A stretch of 64,000 bases of DNA, taken from Candidatus Cloacimonadota bacterium. GTDB lineage: Bacteria > Cloacimonadota > Cloacimonadia > JGIOTU-2. Each line of letters starts with the position of its first letter. Position 1 is the first letter of the stretch. Below, piece after piece: positions 26,194-36,700 of this stretch. Below the pieces are notes generated by a model. That model was not told where the DNA came from. It saw only the letters and a program-made list of their open reading frames with translations, and searched no databases. The position numbers and the translations under genes were made by a program. The stretch is taken from the NCBI GenBank assembly GCA_030613025.1, contig JAUWMT010000003.1, positions 1 through 64,000 of the forward strand, written 5' to 3'.

Positions 26194-26968
26194 TCTTTTA
26201 CTGTGCCTAATTCTTATATTATTGATCCTCCAGTGCAATAAAGAGGAAAATAAGAAGGGCATCGTCGTTGCTGAAGTGAACAAGGAGAAACTCTATGAGC
26301 ACGAATTCCGCTCACTTTTCACAGAAGAGGAATGGCTCAAAGCTACTCCCGAAGAAAAGAACAAGATAATCAATGATTGGATTGAGATAACTCTTCTTGC
26401 CCAGGAAGCGGAGAAGCTTGGTCTGGACAAAAAGCCCGAAGTGAAATTCAATATCAAATATGCAAAAAGAACACTTCTTGCGAATGAGATCCTTGCATAT
26501 AACCTCAAGGATATTTTTGTATCTCGTGACGAAGTTCTGGATTACTATAATCTACATAGAAATGATTTCTTGAAAGACAGAACATTATACAAGATCCAGC
26601 AATTCATTGTGCCAAACTGGGCTATTGCCGATTCAGCGATCAAACTCTTTAATGGAGGTGAAGCATTCTACACAGTTGCAAAAAATACCGGCTCCAATTA
26701 TCTTGTGAGGACTATCACAAAGAATGAAGTCACTCCTGCATTCTGGGATTTTGTTTCCGGTATGAAGAAGTGGCATATTCGTATTATTGATGACGAAGCA
26801 AAACTTAAGGTCGTGCAACTCCTTGATATTCAAGAAGAAGAATCCCCTATACCCTTCCAGGAAATAAGCGACTCTCTTCTAATAGAGCTTCTGGAGATCA
26901 AGCGAAATGAATTTCTGACTAATGCATTAGATAGTCTTGAAATCAGTTACAAAGTAAAAATTTATTAG
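26177..26968 (+). CDS. PpiC/SurA-like lipoprotein, second of three
   Basis: I place the start at ATG 26177 (MKKICSLLLCLILILLILQC); it overlaps the previous gene by 17 bases. The Cys after ILQ makes it a lipoprotein. The mature part of about 245 residues has VAEVNKEKLYEHEF, resembling the VNGxxI start of SurA-type chaperones, and a long helical segment (LAQEAEKLGLDKKPEVKF). A weak PPIase-like part follows (YKIQQFIVPN, GGEAFYTVAKNTG, VQLLDIQEEE). The PPIase active site is not recognisable. It probably works with its two neighbours in outer-membrane protein maturation. Confidence 0.7.
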   Translation: MKKICSLLLCLILILLILQCNKEENKKGIVVAEVNKEKLYEHEFRSLFTEEEWLKATPEEKNKIINDWIEITLLAQEAEKLGLDKKPEVKFNIKYAKRTLLANEILAYNLKDIFVSRDEVLDYYNLHRNDFLKDRTLYKIQQFIVPNWAIADSAIKLFNGGEAFYTVAKNTGSNYLVRTITKNEVTPAFWDFVSGMKKWHIRIIDDEAKLKVVQLLDIQEEESPIPFQEISDSLLIELLEIKRNEFLTNALDSLEISYKVKIY

Positions 26969-26975
26969 GAATAAA

Positions 26976-28244
26976 ATGAAATTATTACAAATCCTCTTAT
27001 TTATCAGTATCTTGGCTGTTGCCGGTATGCTTCATGCAGATCAAGTGGACGGCATTGCTGCGATCGTTGGCAATAAGGTCATTCTCAAATCAGAGATTGA
27101 AACCAATTATGAAGAGCTGAAAGCATCTGCTGCACTTGGTGAAAATATCACAAGAGAAAATATTCTCAGATTACTTATTGAAGAAAAACTCATCATAGAG
27201 AAGGCAGAACGTGATGATATCACTGCATCTGAAGGTGAGATTCAAATGCAACTCGAACGTGTCATGAAAAATATCATTGCCCAGTTTCCCACCTACCAGG
27301 ATTTCCTGAAAGTACTTCAAAACGAAGGGCTAACAGTAGATGGATTAAAGGATCGTTACAGAAGCCAGATCGCAAAACAGGTTATGCGTGATAAATTGCT
27401 TCAGCAGGCAGTTTTTTCAAAGATCGATGTGTCTGAATACGAAAAGAGAAATTATTATGAAACTCATTTAGATAGTTTCCCTGATCGACCCAAAATGGTA
27501 AAGATCGCAGAAATAGCTATAAAACCGGCTATGGGTGGTGAGAGTCTCGATCAAGCATTGCAGGAGATAGAAGATATTCAGAATGAACTAAATAAAGGTG
27601 CTGATTTTGAAACCCTTGCACAAACGTATTCTGACTGCCCTTCTGCCGCACAAAACGGTGATCTCGGTTACTTTTCTCGAGGGCAGATGGTCCCGGAATT
27701 TGAGAAAGCTGCCTTTGAACTGGAGATCGGTGAAGTCAGCGAACCTGTACTTACTGAGTTTGGTTACCATCTAATAAGAGTTGACGACAAACGTGATGGT
27801 GAGGTCAAAGCACGTCATATTCTTATAGAAGCAGCAATGTCGGACAGCGATAAAGAAAAGATCACTCAACTCGTAAATGAAGTATATCAAAAATTACAAG
27901 ATGGGGCTGATTTCATGGAGTGTGCAATAGAGTATTCAACCCCGACAGAGGAAACCGTTGAAGAAGTTGTTATTGATGAATATCCTATCGATCAATTGGA
28001 TCAAATACCTCAGATCGGTACATACATTAAGGATCTGCAGGAAAGCGAATTTACAGAAGTCCTTGAAATTGATGATACTTATTATATCTTCAAAAATATC
28101 GGATACACAGAACCTCGTCCTTATACATATGATGAAATCACTCCGCAATTAGAGCAGATCGTGTATCAGCAAAAACAGCAAAAAGCGATCGATGAATGGA
28201 TCGATAAACTTAAATCTGAGATCTATGTTAAAGTGATCGAGTAA
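26976..28244 (+). CDS. SurA-like peptidyl-prolyl isomerase, third of three
   Basis: The 422-residue protein has a signal peptide (to about LHADQ), the SurA N-terminal domain (GIAAIVGNKVILKSEIE, LIEEKLIIEKAERDDI) and one clear parvulin domain (EIAIKPAMGG, GADFETLAQTYSDCPSA, GDLGYFSRGQMVPEFEKAAF, VLTEFGYHLIRVDDKR; about residues 175-268). A second, partial parvulin repeat follows (KARHILIEA, GADFMECAIEYS). SurA-type proteins escort outer-membrane proteins through the periplasm. This fits a genome with many barrels and surface proteins. It is followed by a rho-independent terminator. Confidence 0.88.
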   Translation: MKLLQILLFISILAVAGMLHADQVDGIAAIVGNKVILKSEIETNYEELKASAALGENITRENILRLLIEEKLIIEKAERDDITASEGEIQMQLERVMKNIIAQFPTYQDFLKVLQNEGLTVDGLKDRYRSQIAKQVMRDKLLQQAVFSKIDVSEYEKRNYYETHLDSFPDRPKMVKIAEIAIKPAMGGESLDQALQEIEDIQNELNKGADFETLAQTYSDCPSAAQNGDLGYFSRGQMVPEFEKAAFELEIGEVSEPVLTEFGYHLIRVDDKRDGEVKARHILIEAAMSDSDKEKITQLVNEVYQKLQDGADFMECAIEYSTPTEETVEEVVIDEYPIDQLDQIPQIGTYIKDLQESEFTEVLEIDDTYYIFKNIGYTEPRPYTYDEITPQLEQIVYQQKQQKAIDEWIDKLKSEIYVKVIE

Positions 28245-28270
28245 CTATTATAATTATTTGTAAAAACACC

Positions 28271-28304
28271 GAAGGTTCGATTGGCAAATCGAGCCTTCTT
28301 TTTT
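28271..28304 (+). terminator. Rho-independent terminator of the mfd-ppi run
   Basis: A 12-base stem GAAGGTTCGATT / AATCGAGCCTTC with one G-T pair and a four-base loop is followed by six T residues. Confidence 0.9.
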
Positions 28305-28335
28305 GTGTTGAGATACATACAAAAAATAGAATAAA

Positions 28336-28365
28336 CTTTGCGAAAGATAGGAAACTTTCGCAAAG
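28336..28365 (-). terminator. Palindromic repeat acting as terminator
   Basis: CTTTGCGAAAG and CTTTCGCAAAG form an 11-base stem just beyond the stop of the minus-strand lipoprotein gene. The same arms recur at 32326-32354 behind another minus-strand gene, so this looks like a repeated terminator sequence. Confidence 0.6.
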
Positions 28366-28371
28366 ATACAA

Positions 28372-29199
28372 TTACGGTACGATCCTCCTGCCCATAGCAT
28401 CTTTTCTGCCGGGAGAGTTATCATAAATTTCTGAAACAAAATATATCACAGCAGGATAATCGCGTGGAAATTTTCCATGAAAATAGCTGTGCACATCATT
28501 AATATAGCGCACAACCAGCTTCTCATATTCTGTCAGATCGGGGTCATCCGGATGAAGCAGACGAGCAATGGTCTTCAATTTATAAGAAGGAATATCAAGA
28601 AATACTATCGTCGAAGATGGATCTGTCATCTGGTTCAAGAAGGTTTGTGTCTCGAACTCCGGAATTGCATATAATTCTAGGGAAACCTGACGGTCTAGGT
28701 CGAAGAGAGAATCAACATTAGTATAAAAATAGCGGAGTATTTCCAGTTTTTTCACAAAAGAAGAATCGTCAGTATCTTCCATCAACTGGATAAGTTCCTG
28801 AAGTTTATCTGCTTTTGGCAAAAACCCCATACCCTTGACTGCGTTGTTCAGTTTGAACTGCGAATCCTCTCTCTTATAGCCATAAGTTGCAACAATTCCA
28901 TTATGCGGTCCGGCAAGTTCAGGTGGTTTCATTTGCAAAAACCTATCAAGCGTTTCAATCCTTTTCTGAACATCCCATTCCATGAATTTTTCCGGAAATT
29001 CTACAAGCTGAAATTTTCCCCATTTCCCGTCAACACGAGCTTGTATGACAGAATCTCCTGGCTCGGGAGTTACCACGCAATCCTGCTGAAAGTAATTATC
29101 TATCCAGAAATTTGTTTTTACTGATTTTTGTGTGTCCTCACAGGAAACAAGTGCGAAAACAATTCCGAGAATAAGGCATAAATTGATTATTTTTTTCAT
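28372..29199 (-). CDS. Lipoprotein of unknown function
   Basis: I place the start at ATG 29199 (MKKIINLCLILGIVFALVSC), which gives a good lipoprotein signal with Cys at position 20; upstream codons lack a signal. The protein is 275 residues long. The mature part is mostly helical, with RIETLDRFLQMKPPEL, DKLQELIQLMEDTDD and LEILRYFYTNVDSLFDLD, and no domain I recognise. It ends in the basic DAMGRRIVP. It is divergent from malQ, and the 139 bases between them should hold both promoters. Confidence 0.65.
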   Translation of the reverse strand: MKKIINLCLILGIVFALVSCEDTQKSVKTNFWIDNYFQQDCVVTPEPGDSVIQARVDGKWGKFQLVEFPEKFMEWDVQKRIETLDRFLQMKPPELAGPHNGIVATYGYKREDSQFKLNNAVKGMGFLPKADKLQELIQLMEDTDDSSFVKKLEILRYFYTNVDSLFDLDRQVSLELYAIPEFETQTFLNQMTDPSSTIVFLDIPSYKLKTIARLLHPDDPDLTEYEKLVVRYINDVHSYFHGKFPRDYPAVIYFVSEIYDNSPGRKDAMGRRIVP

Positions 29200-29338
29200 T
29201 ATCGCTGCTCCTATTTTTTTTCTGTGATTCGAATACATTTGAATTCTCAATTGATTGTCAATTTTCACAAGAAAAGAAACATTGACAGTCAGCTGCCATT
29301 ATCTGAATTCCAAATCAACTTAATCTCAAGAGGTTAAC

Positions 29339-30829
29339 ATGAAATTCAAAAGATCCTGTGGTGTTTTACTGCATCCCACTTCTCTGCCCGGCAGATTCGG
29401 CATTGGAGATCTTGGTCCGGAAGCATATAGATTTATTGATTTCCTGGTAAAATCGGAACAAAAAATCTGGCAGATACTTCCGCTAAATTATCCCGGCTAT
29501 GGAAATTCACCATACAATCCGATCTCTGCTTTTGCAGGTAATCCTTATTTGATCAGCCCGGAAAAACTAGTTGAGCAAGGATATCTTGACCCAGAAGAGA
29601 TCGAAGATCATCCCGAGTTTGATGCTCATAAAGTTGATTTTCACAAAATTATTGAATACAAAGATTTATTATTTAAGAGAGCTTTTCAGAATTTTCAAGA
29701 TCACACCCCACATAAAATTTTATCTGATTTCGATATTTTCTGCTATGAAAATACTTCTTGGCTCGATGATTTCAGCTTATTCGCTGCACTTCGTGAGAAA
29801 AATGATTTTCGTTCGTGGAATACATGGGAAAAAGATGTGCGGATGAGAAAAGAAAAAGCACTCATTCTTTCCAGAAATAAACTCGCAGAGCAGATACGTT
29901 ACCATAAATTCGTACAATACCTTTTCTACACTCAATGGCAGGAACTTCTGAATTATGCTCACAAGAAGAATGTTCAGATAGTTGGTGACATTCCGATATT
30001 TGTTGCTTATGACAGCGCCGATGTATGGGTGCATCAAAACCTTTTTTATCTTGATGAAAATGGAAATCCGACTGTCATTTCCGGAGTACCTCCTGACGAA
30101 TTTTCCAAAGAGGGGCAACTCTGGGGAAATCCGCTCTATGATTGGGATGTGATGAAACAGAATGACTATCTCTGGTGGCAGGAACGCATTTCTCATTTAC
30201 TGAATTTTGTTGATTATATCCGTATTGATCATTTTATAGGATTCATCCGGTATTGGATGGTGAAACCCGGTTCAAAAACTGCCCAAAAAGGTAAATGGGG
30301 CAAAGGACCAGATGCTCATTTCTTTTCTACGATAAAGAGCCATCTGGGAGAACTTCCCATTATTGCAGAAGATCTCGGAATTATCATTCCCCGCGTGAAT
30401 GAGCTTCGTGATGAGTTTGGCTTTCCGGGCATGAAGATCCTGCAATATTCTTTTGCTGAGCAAGATCAGCGTCCTCATGAGTTTGAGCAGAATTCAATTA
30501 CTTATCCCGGTACTCATGATAATGATACTATGAAAACCTGGTTTGTGAATTTGAAAAAGTATGAACCCGAGATATATAAAACCTTAACTGAATATATTAA
30601 TTATAATGAAGAAGAGTCCTTTTGCCAGCAGATGATCGAGTGTGCCTATTCAACTCCTTCCAATTGGACGATCATTCAATTGCAGGATATTCTCTGCCTT
30701 GGTGCTGAAGCACGGATGAACCGACCCGGTACAGTTGAAGATAATTGGGTCTGGCACTTTACTGATGAAATGATCACGAATGAAATAATTGAGAAGCTTC
30801 GGGAATTGGTTGAGAAGTATAAGAGATAA
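29339..30829 (+). CDS. malQ: 4-alpha-glucanotransferase (amylomaltase)
   Basis: The 496-residue protein is a full-length GH77 enzyme. It shows SCGVLLHPTSLPGRFGIGDLG at the N-terminus, WQILPLNYPGYGNSPYNPISAFAGNP, IVGDIPIFVAYDSADVW, the nucleophile region YIRIDHFIGF (Asp about residue 298), the acid/base IIAEDLG (Glu about 344) and the stabiliser TYPGTHDNDT (about 396). It transfers alpha-1,4-glucan segments between maltodextrins and releases glucose in the cytoplasm. It fits the large alpha-glucan locus that starts about 1.5 kb downstream on the other strand. AAGAGG precedes the ATG. Confidence 0.96.
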   Translation: MKFKRSCGVLLHPTSLPGRFGIGDLGPEAYRFIDFLVKSEQKIWQILPLNYPGYGNSPYNPISAFAGNPYLISPEKLVEQGYLDPEEIEDHPEFDAHKVDFHKIIEYKDLLFKRAFQNFQDHTPHKILSDFDIFCYENTSWLDDFSLFAALREKNDFRSWNTWEKDVRMRKEKALILSRNKLAEQIRYHKFVQYLFYTQWQELLNYAHKKNVQIVGDIPIFVAYDSADVWVHQNLFYLDENGNPTVISGVPPDEFSKEGQLWGNPLYDWDVMKQNDYLWWQERISHLLNFVDYIRIDHFIGFIRYWMVKPGSKTAQKGKWGKGPDAHFFSTIKSHLGELPIIAEDLGIIIPRVNELRDEFGFPGMKILQYSFAEQDQRPHEFEQNSITYPGTHDNDTMKTWFVNLKKYEPEIYKTLTEYINYNEEESFCQQMIECAYSTPSNWTIIQLQDILCLGAEARMNRPGTVEDNWVWHFTDEMITNEIIEKLRELVEKYKR

Positions 30830-30848
30830 AAACTTACCTTGTCATTTT

Positions 30849-30928
30849 TGAGGAGCGGAGCGAAGAATCTCGTTAAAGGATAAACTATTCTATCGGGAGA
30901 TTCTTCGCTCCACTTCGTTACTCTCAGA
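30849..30928. repeat. Palindromic intergenic repeat after malQ
   Basis: GAGCGGAGCGAAGAATCTC and its partner GAGATTCTTCGCTCCACTTC flank about 25 bases. The element may terminate malQ and the IS110 remnant from both sides. It abuts the IS110-type gene, and such palindromes are known targets of IS110-family elements. Confidence 0.6.
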
Positions 30929-30951
30929 ATGTACTGTGTTTCAAAGTCAAC

Positions 30952-31914
30952 TTATTTTGCATATTGAGGGTTCCATTCTCTATCATATTTTACAATAGCA
31001 AAGATATGACGTAGTAATTTATGTGCGACTGCAACAAGTGCAACTTTCTTTAATTTACCTGATGCCAATAATCGGTCATAATATTCTCGATATACCGGGT
31101 TATATTTCTTTGCACTCAACGCACTCATGTAAAGAGTCTTACGTATCAAAGCATGTCCCTTCTTACTTATGTTGGAACCTCTTTTTACACTCGTTCCAGA
31201 TTGTCTTGGGTTGGGATTTAGTCCCGCAAAGGAAACCGCCTGCTTTGCTGTCTCAAATTGCTCAAAATTACCATAAAAAGCCATAATCATTGATGCCGTC
31301 ATCTTGCCGACCCCCTTGATAGAGGTCAGCTTCGATGACTGATCTGGAAAATGAGTATCGAGATAATCATAAAGAATCTTCTTAAGCTTGTCTATCTCAC
31401 ACTCTATCTTCTAAACCATCGACCGATAAGTCTTTCCAACTTCCTTCGATACCGGATACCCATGAGTATACGATTCAAGCCGATTACTGAACGCGGTGTG
31501 GGTTTTATGTAAATCTTCGATAGCTTTTGATAACTGGAACAATACCATACGATCATCTGAGTGGGGGGCAAATTCTTCGGGATTTTGTTCATAACCATAT
31601 TCGGCTATTAGTCTTGCATCAATACTGTCCGTCTTCGCTCTTAACATCTTCATCTCGCCATAACGCTTGATGATCAAAGGATTTATTACTGATACAAAGT
31701 AGCCCCAATCATGAGCTTCCAAGGCAATCCTTAAATGATAGATACCAGTAGCTTCCATCACTATCTGAAGATCGTCTGATGAATATTTCTTAAGAAATTT
31801 CACAAAAGCTTTCTTGTTGTTAGCGATGGTAATATTATCATGCTTCTCTCCATTATAAAGAGAAATATCAAGTGTCTCTTTTGACACGTCTATTCCGGCT
31901 GTTAGCTTTTTCAT
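30952..31914 (-). pseudogene. IS110-family transposase with an in-frame TAG
   Basis: A continuous 320-codon frame is interrupted by one TAG (31411-31413). The N-terminal 167 residues are the DEDD/RuvC-like domain (GIDVSKETLDISLY, IVMEATGIYHLRIA, AKTDSIDARLIAEYG). After the stop the same frame continues KIECEIDKLKKILYDYL and LTSIKGVGKMTASMIMA, then the C-terminal serine domain (FAGLNPNPRQSGTS, KKGHALIRKTLYMSALSA), the usual order for IS110 recombinases. A CAG to TAG change would explain the stop. The element is therefore probably dead unless TAG is read through. A strong AAAGGAG lies 6 bases before the ATG, partly inside a hairpin. Confidence 0.88.
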
Positions 31915-32071
31915 CTAAACTCCTTTACAAGATTGTAAGGAATAAGTAATCTATCATTGTGCATTATGCAGGTTATAAACCTAATGTACTGTTCAGATTC
32001 GTGGAAGGTGGGCTTAACATTCCCTGCGGTCTGTAAGACCAATGACAATATAAGCTTGCTCACCTTCCCCT
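31915..32071 (-). ncRNA. Structured non-coding end of the IS110 element, candidate bridge RNA
   Basis: Read on the minus strand, this stretch upstream of the transposase forms a long outer stem GGAAGGTG / CACCTTCC (32003-32010 and 32061-32068) that continues as AAGCTTA/TAAGCC. It has an inner hairpin GGTC-TTACA-GACC (32028-32040), then AGGTT-TAT-AACCT (31970-31982) and TCCTTACAA-TC-TTGTAAAGGA (31921-31941). IS110 elements are known to encode a bridge RNA in the non-coding end next to the recombinase, with internal loops that match donor and target. The location and fold fit that, but I have not shown loop-target matches. Confidence 0.55.
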
Positions 32072-32169
32072 ATTCCTTTCAATTATGCTTTTCATGACTA
32101 TTCTTCTATTTATAAATAATTTGTAGTCAATATACAATGACAATATTGTTTTACCTTTAAACACCATTA

Positions 32170-32354
32170 ATTTCCTTCTCCTCCCAGTAGAGGGCTGGGG
32201 TGAGGTAAAATAAAAAAAGGGGCTGAATATATTCAGCCCCGATATGAGCGTCCCCAACGAGGGCGTTGGGAACGAGAAGTAAAAACCGTCAGGAATTTCT
32301 CCCTGACGGCTCTTGAATATTTAACTTTGCGAAAGTGAAAAACTTTCGCAAAGG
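32170..32354. repeat. Cluster of four palindromic repeats and terminators
   Basis: Within 185 bases lie GGGGCTGAATATATTCAGCCCC (32219-32240), the CCCCAACGAGGGCGTTGGGAA repeat (32249-32277) that also occurs inside the addAB-like gene, CCGTCAGG...CCTGACGG (32287-32310) and CTTTGCGAAAG...CTTTCGCAAAG (32326-32354). The last two lie just behind the stop of the following minus-strand gene and probably terminate it. No gene is seen in 32072-32364. Confidence 0.7.
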
Positions 32355-32364
32355 TTTATTAAAT

Positions 32365-33705
32365 CTATCTCATCAAAATAACTTGCTTCGTTGCGTAATA
32401 CTGTCCATTTACCTGTACAGAATACAGGTAAATACCGTTGGATAATGTTTTGCCATGCTCATCTTTACCATTCCATTGCATAGAAACAGGAACATCAGCA
32501 TTAACATGGAGTGAACTAAAAGATTTAACCAGCGCACCCTTTACATCATAAATCGCAACATCGACCATTGCTGTTTGAGTAAGCATGAACTCGATCTTCG
32601 TTGTCTCATTAAAGGGATTTGGTGAAGCAATTAGATCATACACACGAGGAGGAGTAACGTTTGGATTTGGATCATTGGTTTCGGGAATGGTTATCATTGC
32701 AACTTTATCAAAGTGATGTATTGTACCACTGTAATCTACGCTCTCAAGCCAGTAATAATAAACATCATCAACCTGCGGATTAGCGATTACATCTTCATAA
32801 ATATAGGACTGCATTTGTGTAGTTGTACCGTGACCTTCTATCATGCCGGATACTCTTGTTGCAGAAGTGAAATCCTCTGCCTGATTACGGTATACGAACC
32901 AGCCCATATTATCTGTCTCGGATTGAGTGGTCCAGTAGAGTAAAGGTTTTCCTGCAAGGTATTGAGCAGTGAAGGTTGAGAGCTCAACGGGGAGGGTGAC
33001 ACCACTATCGGGAATACCATCGCTGTTAGAATCAATAGTGATTGACCATAAGTTAGTAAGATGATCAGGCCCGCCATCTCCATCAGTATCAGCATTATCT
33101 GGTGCTGAGTCACAAGCTCCGTAATTATCGCCACCAGCAATAACACCAACAATTTTCAGTGACGCCCCTGAAGGAACAGTCCCTGCCCCTAATCCATAAA
33201 TACTATTCCATGGAATTGCAACCTCAGCAGATGTCGTTCCGCTAATTGTACAGCTACCACTTATAGCATCATCTGAAGTATTATCAGTAATAGTCCAAAC
33301 ACCTGGAGTTCCGCTATCCCAACTTGCGATCATAAGATCAATAGCATCATCCTAATTGAAGATTATATTTCTAGGATATGCACCTGTATATCCATTATTA
33401 CTATTAAAATCAGTTTCACCACCAACAATACTCATATCCAAATAAACAATCATTGCATTGCCTGATGCAGTATATTCTATGCCCACATATAAATTATCAG
33501 CATCCCAAGTTAACCACAGATTATTCATTTCGCTTGATGCACCCCATGCAGAATCATCATTGGGATCATCTACAATTAATTCATCCGAATCCCAATCACC
33601 TGCTGCTATGTTAATAGAACCATCAATAGTAGGTGTGTTATATGTTACACCAAAAAGCAATGATGTACAAAACACAAACACTGTAATTAATATTATTTTT
33701 TTCAT
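32365..33705 (-). pseudogene. Secreted IDG-domain protein with sorting domain, split by an in-frame TAG
   Basis: The first 117 codons (signal peptide MKKIILITVFVFCTSLLFG, then IDGSINIAAGDWDSDELIV and LWLTWDADNLYVGIEY) end at a TAG (33352-33354). The frame continues without a break as DDAIDLMIASWDSG and runs to the end (total 446 codons). The second part has TLPVELSTFTAQ, WTTQSETDNMGWFVYRN and a FlgD-like sorting domain (SPNPFNETTKIEF, IYDVKGALV, QWNGKDEHGK, SNGIYLYSV, QVILMR). The IDG/LYVGIE module resembles CBM9 or DOMON-type sugar-binding domains. The stop may be real or an error. An internal ATG at 33333 has no signal peptide, so it would not make an exported protein. Confidence 0.75.
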
Positions 33706-33790
33706 CGTACCTCCTAAATATTATTTTAGATTTTTCATAATTTTTTAATTACTATTTAAGAAATTTTTGTCAAATTTTATTCTAATTTTA

Positions 33791-36700
33791 TCATTTTCTC
33801 AATAAATATTCTTGTGTTCCAATTTTATAAAAATAAATTCCTGAACGAACTTCCTTTCCTTTTTCATCTTTGCAATCCCAAATAATTTCATGAATTTTTA
33901 ACTTTGAATTTTTAATTTTTAATTTTTTCACAAGTTGACCTTTTACATTATAAATACTAATTTGGGATAATTCGAGTGAATTCGTGGTTGCAAAAAAGTG
34001 TATTGTTGTTGAAGTTTTGAAGGGATTTGGATAGTTCCAGGTTTCTAATCCTACATTATTATTCTGGGGGTGAATTGAGACGATAGGAATTTGGTAGGTG
34101 AAGTATTCATCAAAACCGATGTTGCCATCTACGTTTCCTGAGGGAAGTTGCCCAACCAAAGTTCCACTATCACTGGTTTCATATTCACCAATTGCGATAA
34201 AGAAGCTGTCCACTTCTCCAAGCTCAGAATCAATCGAGAAATATCCTTCGAGTACAGTATTGAGTGCTGCTCCAGTAGTTCCTTCATTATCAAACCATGC
34301 ATGGTAGCCGTTCGAACCTTCCTGGGCAAGAAATAGATCCCACTGGGCTACCTGTCCTGCTTTTGCCCACGGTGCTGCGGTCATTTGTGTAAGTTCACTG
34401 GAAATGAGCATAAACAGATCAGTTGTACTTCCTGCAGGGGTGCATGCAACGTAGCACCAATCTTCATCAACTGCTGCCCAGAGCTCGATTTCTGAGGAAA
34501 AAGCAACAAGCTCTGCCTGAGCATCGACAACGCCGTTCATAATAAAAGGAACACTTGCTCCTTGCACCTGCACATGCCAGTCCTGCCCATTGTTATTATC
34601 CCAGTTGCCCTGTCCGTCATGGAAACAGAAATCAACTACTGTAGTACCGCTTTCAATTGTGAAGGTAAACACCCAAACTGAATCCTGCGCATTGAAGGTC
34701 ATTGCAAAATCATCCACATTCTGCCAGCAATTCATACCTTTATGAATTTGTAATTGAGTCACATCATACAAAGGTCCTTCCGCTCCATAGGTAATGTTGA
34801 GCTCATCTCCGACTTCCGACTCTTCCGGACTCCACTGTACATAGTCCTGCACAGAGACACCGCCTGAACCAACATATACATGCTGGATCGGAGACTTCTT
34901 CACATTGCTATGGTTGTCTTCAGCTTGGACATAATAATCAATCAAACAGTCTGAATACCCTGCAATTTCTGCATAGTATTCATCAGCAATATAGTCCGGA
35001 AGTACAAAGAAATCAATTGCAGGATTGCCTGTTACATTACCTGTGGGAAAATCTCTCACAGACATTATTATTGAATTCCACGAGCCCACTTCCGAACCGC
35101 CTGCATAGGTTTCATTATCATAAGAAGTTAGAGAATTTTCTCCGTCATTATCAATACGGAATTTTAATTCAACTGATGAGAGTCCGGACACATCATACAC
35201 AAAAGTCCATACATGGAAATCGCTTGAATTTTGATGAGTTTGATAGCCATATATCGGACCAAAACCTTCTCCGCCGGGATTGTAAGGAAATCTTTGAGGA
35301 ATGAAAATTGTGGGTGCAACATCGTCTTCACCCGGATTGGCATCAATTTCATAATCTGCATACTCTACTGCGTTGTTGCATGCAATGGTCTGCTTCACTT
35401 CCATATCCAGCGAAGTGCCGTAATACATATATCCACTTGTAAGAGAAGGCAGGAAGAAATGCCATGCCAGTTCTGCATTATTTGCACTTGCATTCGGATA
35501 CACGATCTTGCTAATATCAACTGAGCCAATTAGCTCTTCTGCTGTTTCCACCCTGTTCTGAGCCGCGGTTATCACTGCCCAATTGCGCACATCCTCGGTC
35601 CAACCATAAGGATCGAACCGATAATTTCCATTATACATAGGCCATATCCAGTTTATGAACTGCGGATGCCCCCAATCATTGGCGGCGTTCACCCAGCTTC
35701 CGTCTTCCACATGCACGATGTCGTTTGAAGGAACGGGATTGTTATCAAGAAATTGCTGAACTGTCGAGGGAATGTATCCCTGCGATGCTGCTGCGTTTGC
35801 AAAATTCGGCACTGAATTCATATAGTAATCGTATCCGCCACCCCATGCATTATCGCCGTCATGTGCAAGGAGTACGATGCTCGGATGTGAAGGGTCATTA
35901 TAGGGTGCAATATGAGAATCGATCTCGCCGGTTCCCATTGAAGAATAGCCGTTCATATAGCTGAGAAGATCGCACATAGGCACGACATTGATAGTATATA
36001 CCTGTTCGGTTTCAGGATCGACATACTGAGCTTTGTGTGCCTGATAACAGAATGGTGCAGCAAAAGTGCCACCTCTGCCATCGATCTGACCACTCCACCA
36101 ATTGCTTCCGACAGGTCCGAGAATATCTGCCGGATTGGGTGGATCAATATTACATCCCGAAGTTCCATAACTAAGCGGGTAATCCTGGCAAGTCCGTGCA
36201 AGATGGCTGTTCGCGATAACCGACCATTCGAGTCCTTCCTCCGCAAGCGTTTGAATAATTCTCTCAGAGAAAGAGCATTCTGCAGGCCAGAATCCTTTTG
36301 AATATACCGGGTCATTTCCGAAGAATTGTGAGTAAATATAGCGGTGAGCTTGAATTTCTTTATGCAGTGCGTTCTCATCGATGAGCGGTGCAAGTGCATG
36401 ATGAAAGGTGAAGGCAGTAATATCCATTCGAGGATTCCCGCCTGATGTCTGCCATGAACGAGCAGTCTGGAAATTGCCCTGCCATCCGGAGTTGTATCCC
36501 CATTGGACGGCTTCTGCCAAACTTTGCACATTTTCAATAAGGCAGCCGGAATAGTTCACTTGTGCTCCTGCGTCTGCATGGACGAGGAGGGTTTGCACTG
36601 CGTCTTTTGGGCGCCATTGATACGCGGCAACTCTGTCATCCTTGTTGAATATATCCTCAAGATCATTCAAGGGATGCTGAAGCCCGTCGGAATACCAGTT

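Noticed and set aside
30952-33705. Recoding of TAG as an amino acid
   Set aside because: Two in-frame TAGs tempted me, but another broken gene has TAA, and TAG ends the intact gene at 24850-26193 where the next gene overlaps sensibly. Simple CAG to TAG changes or errors explain the data.
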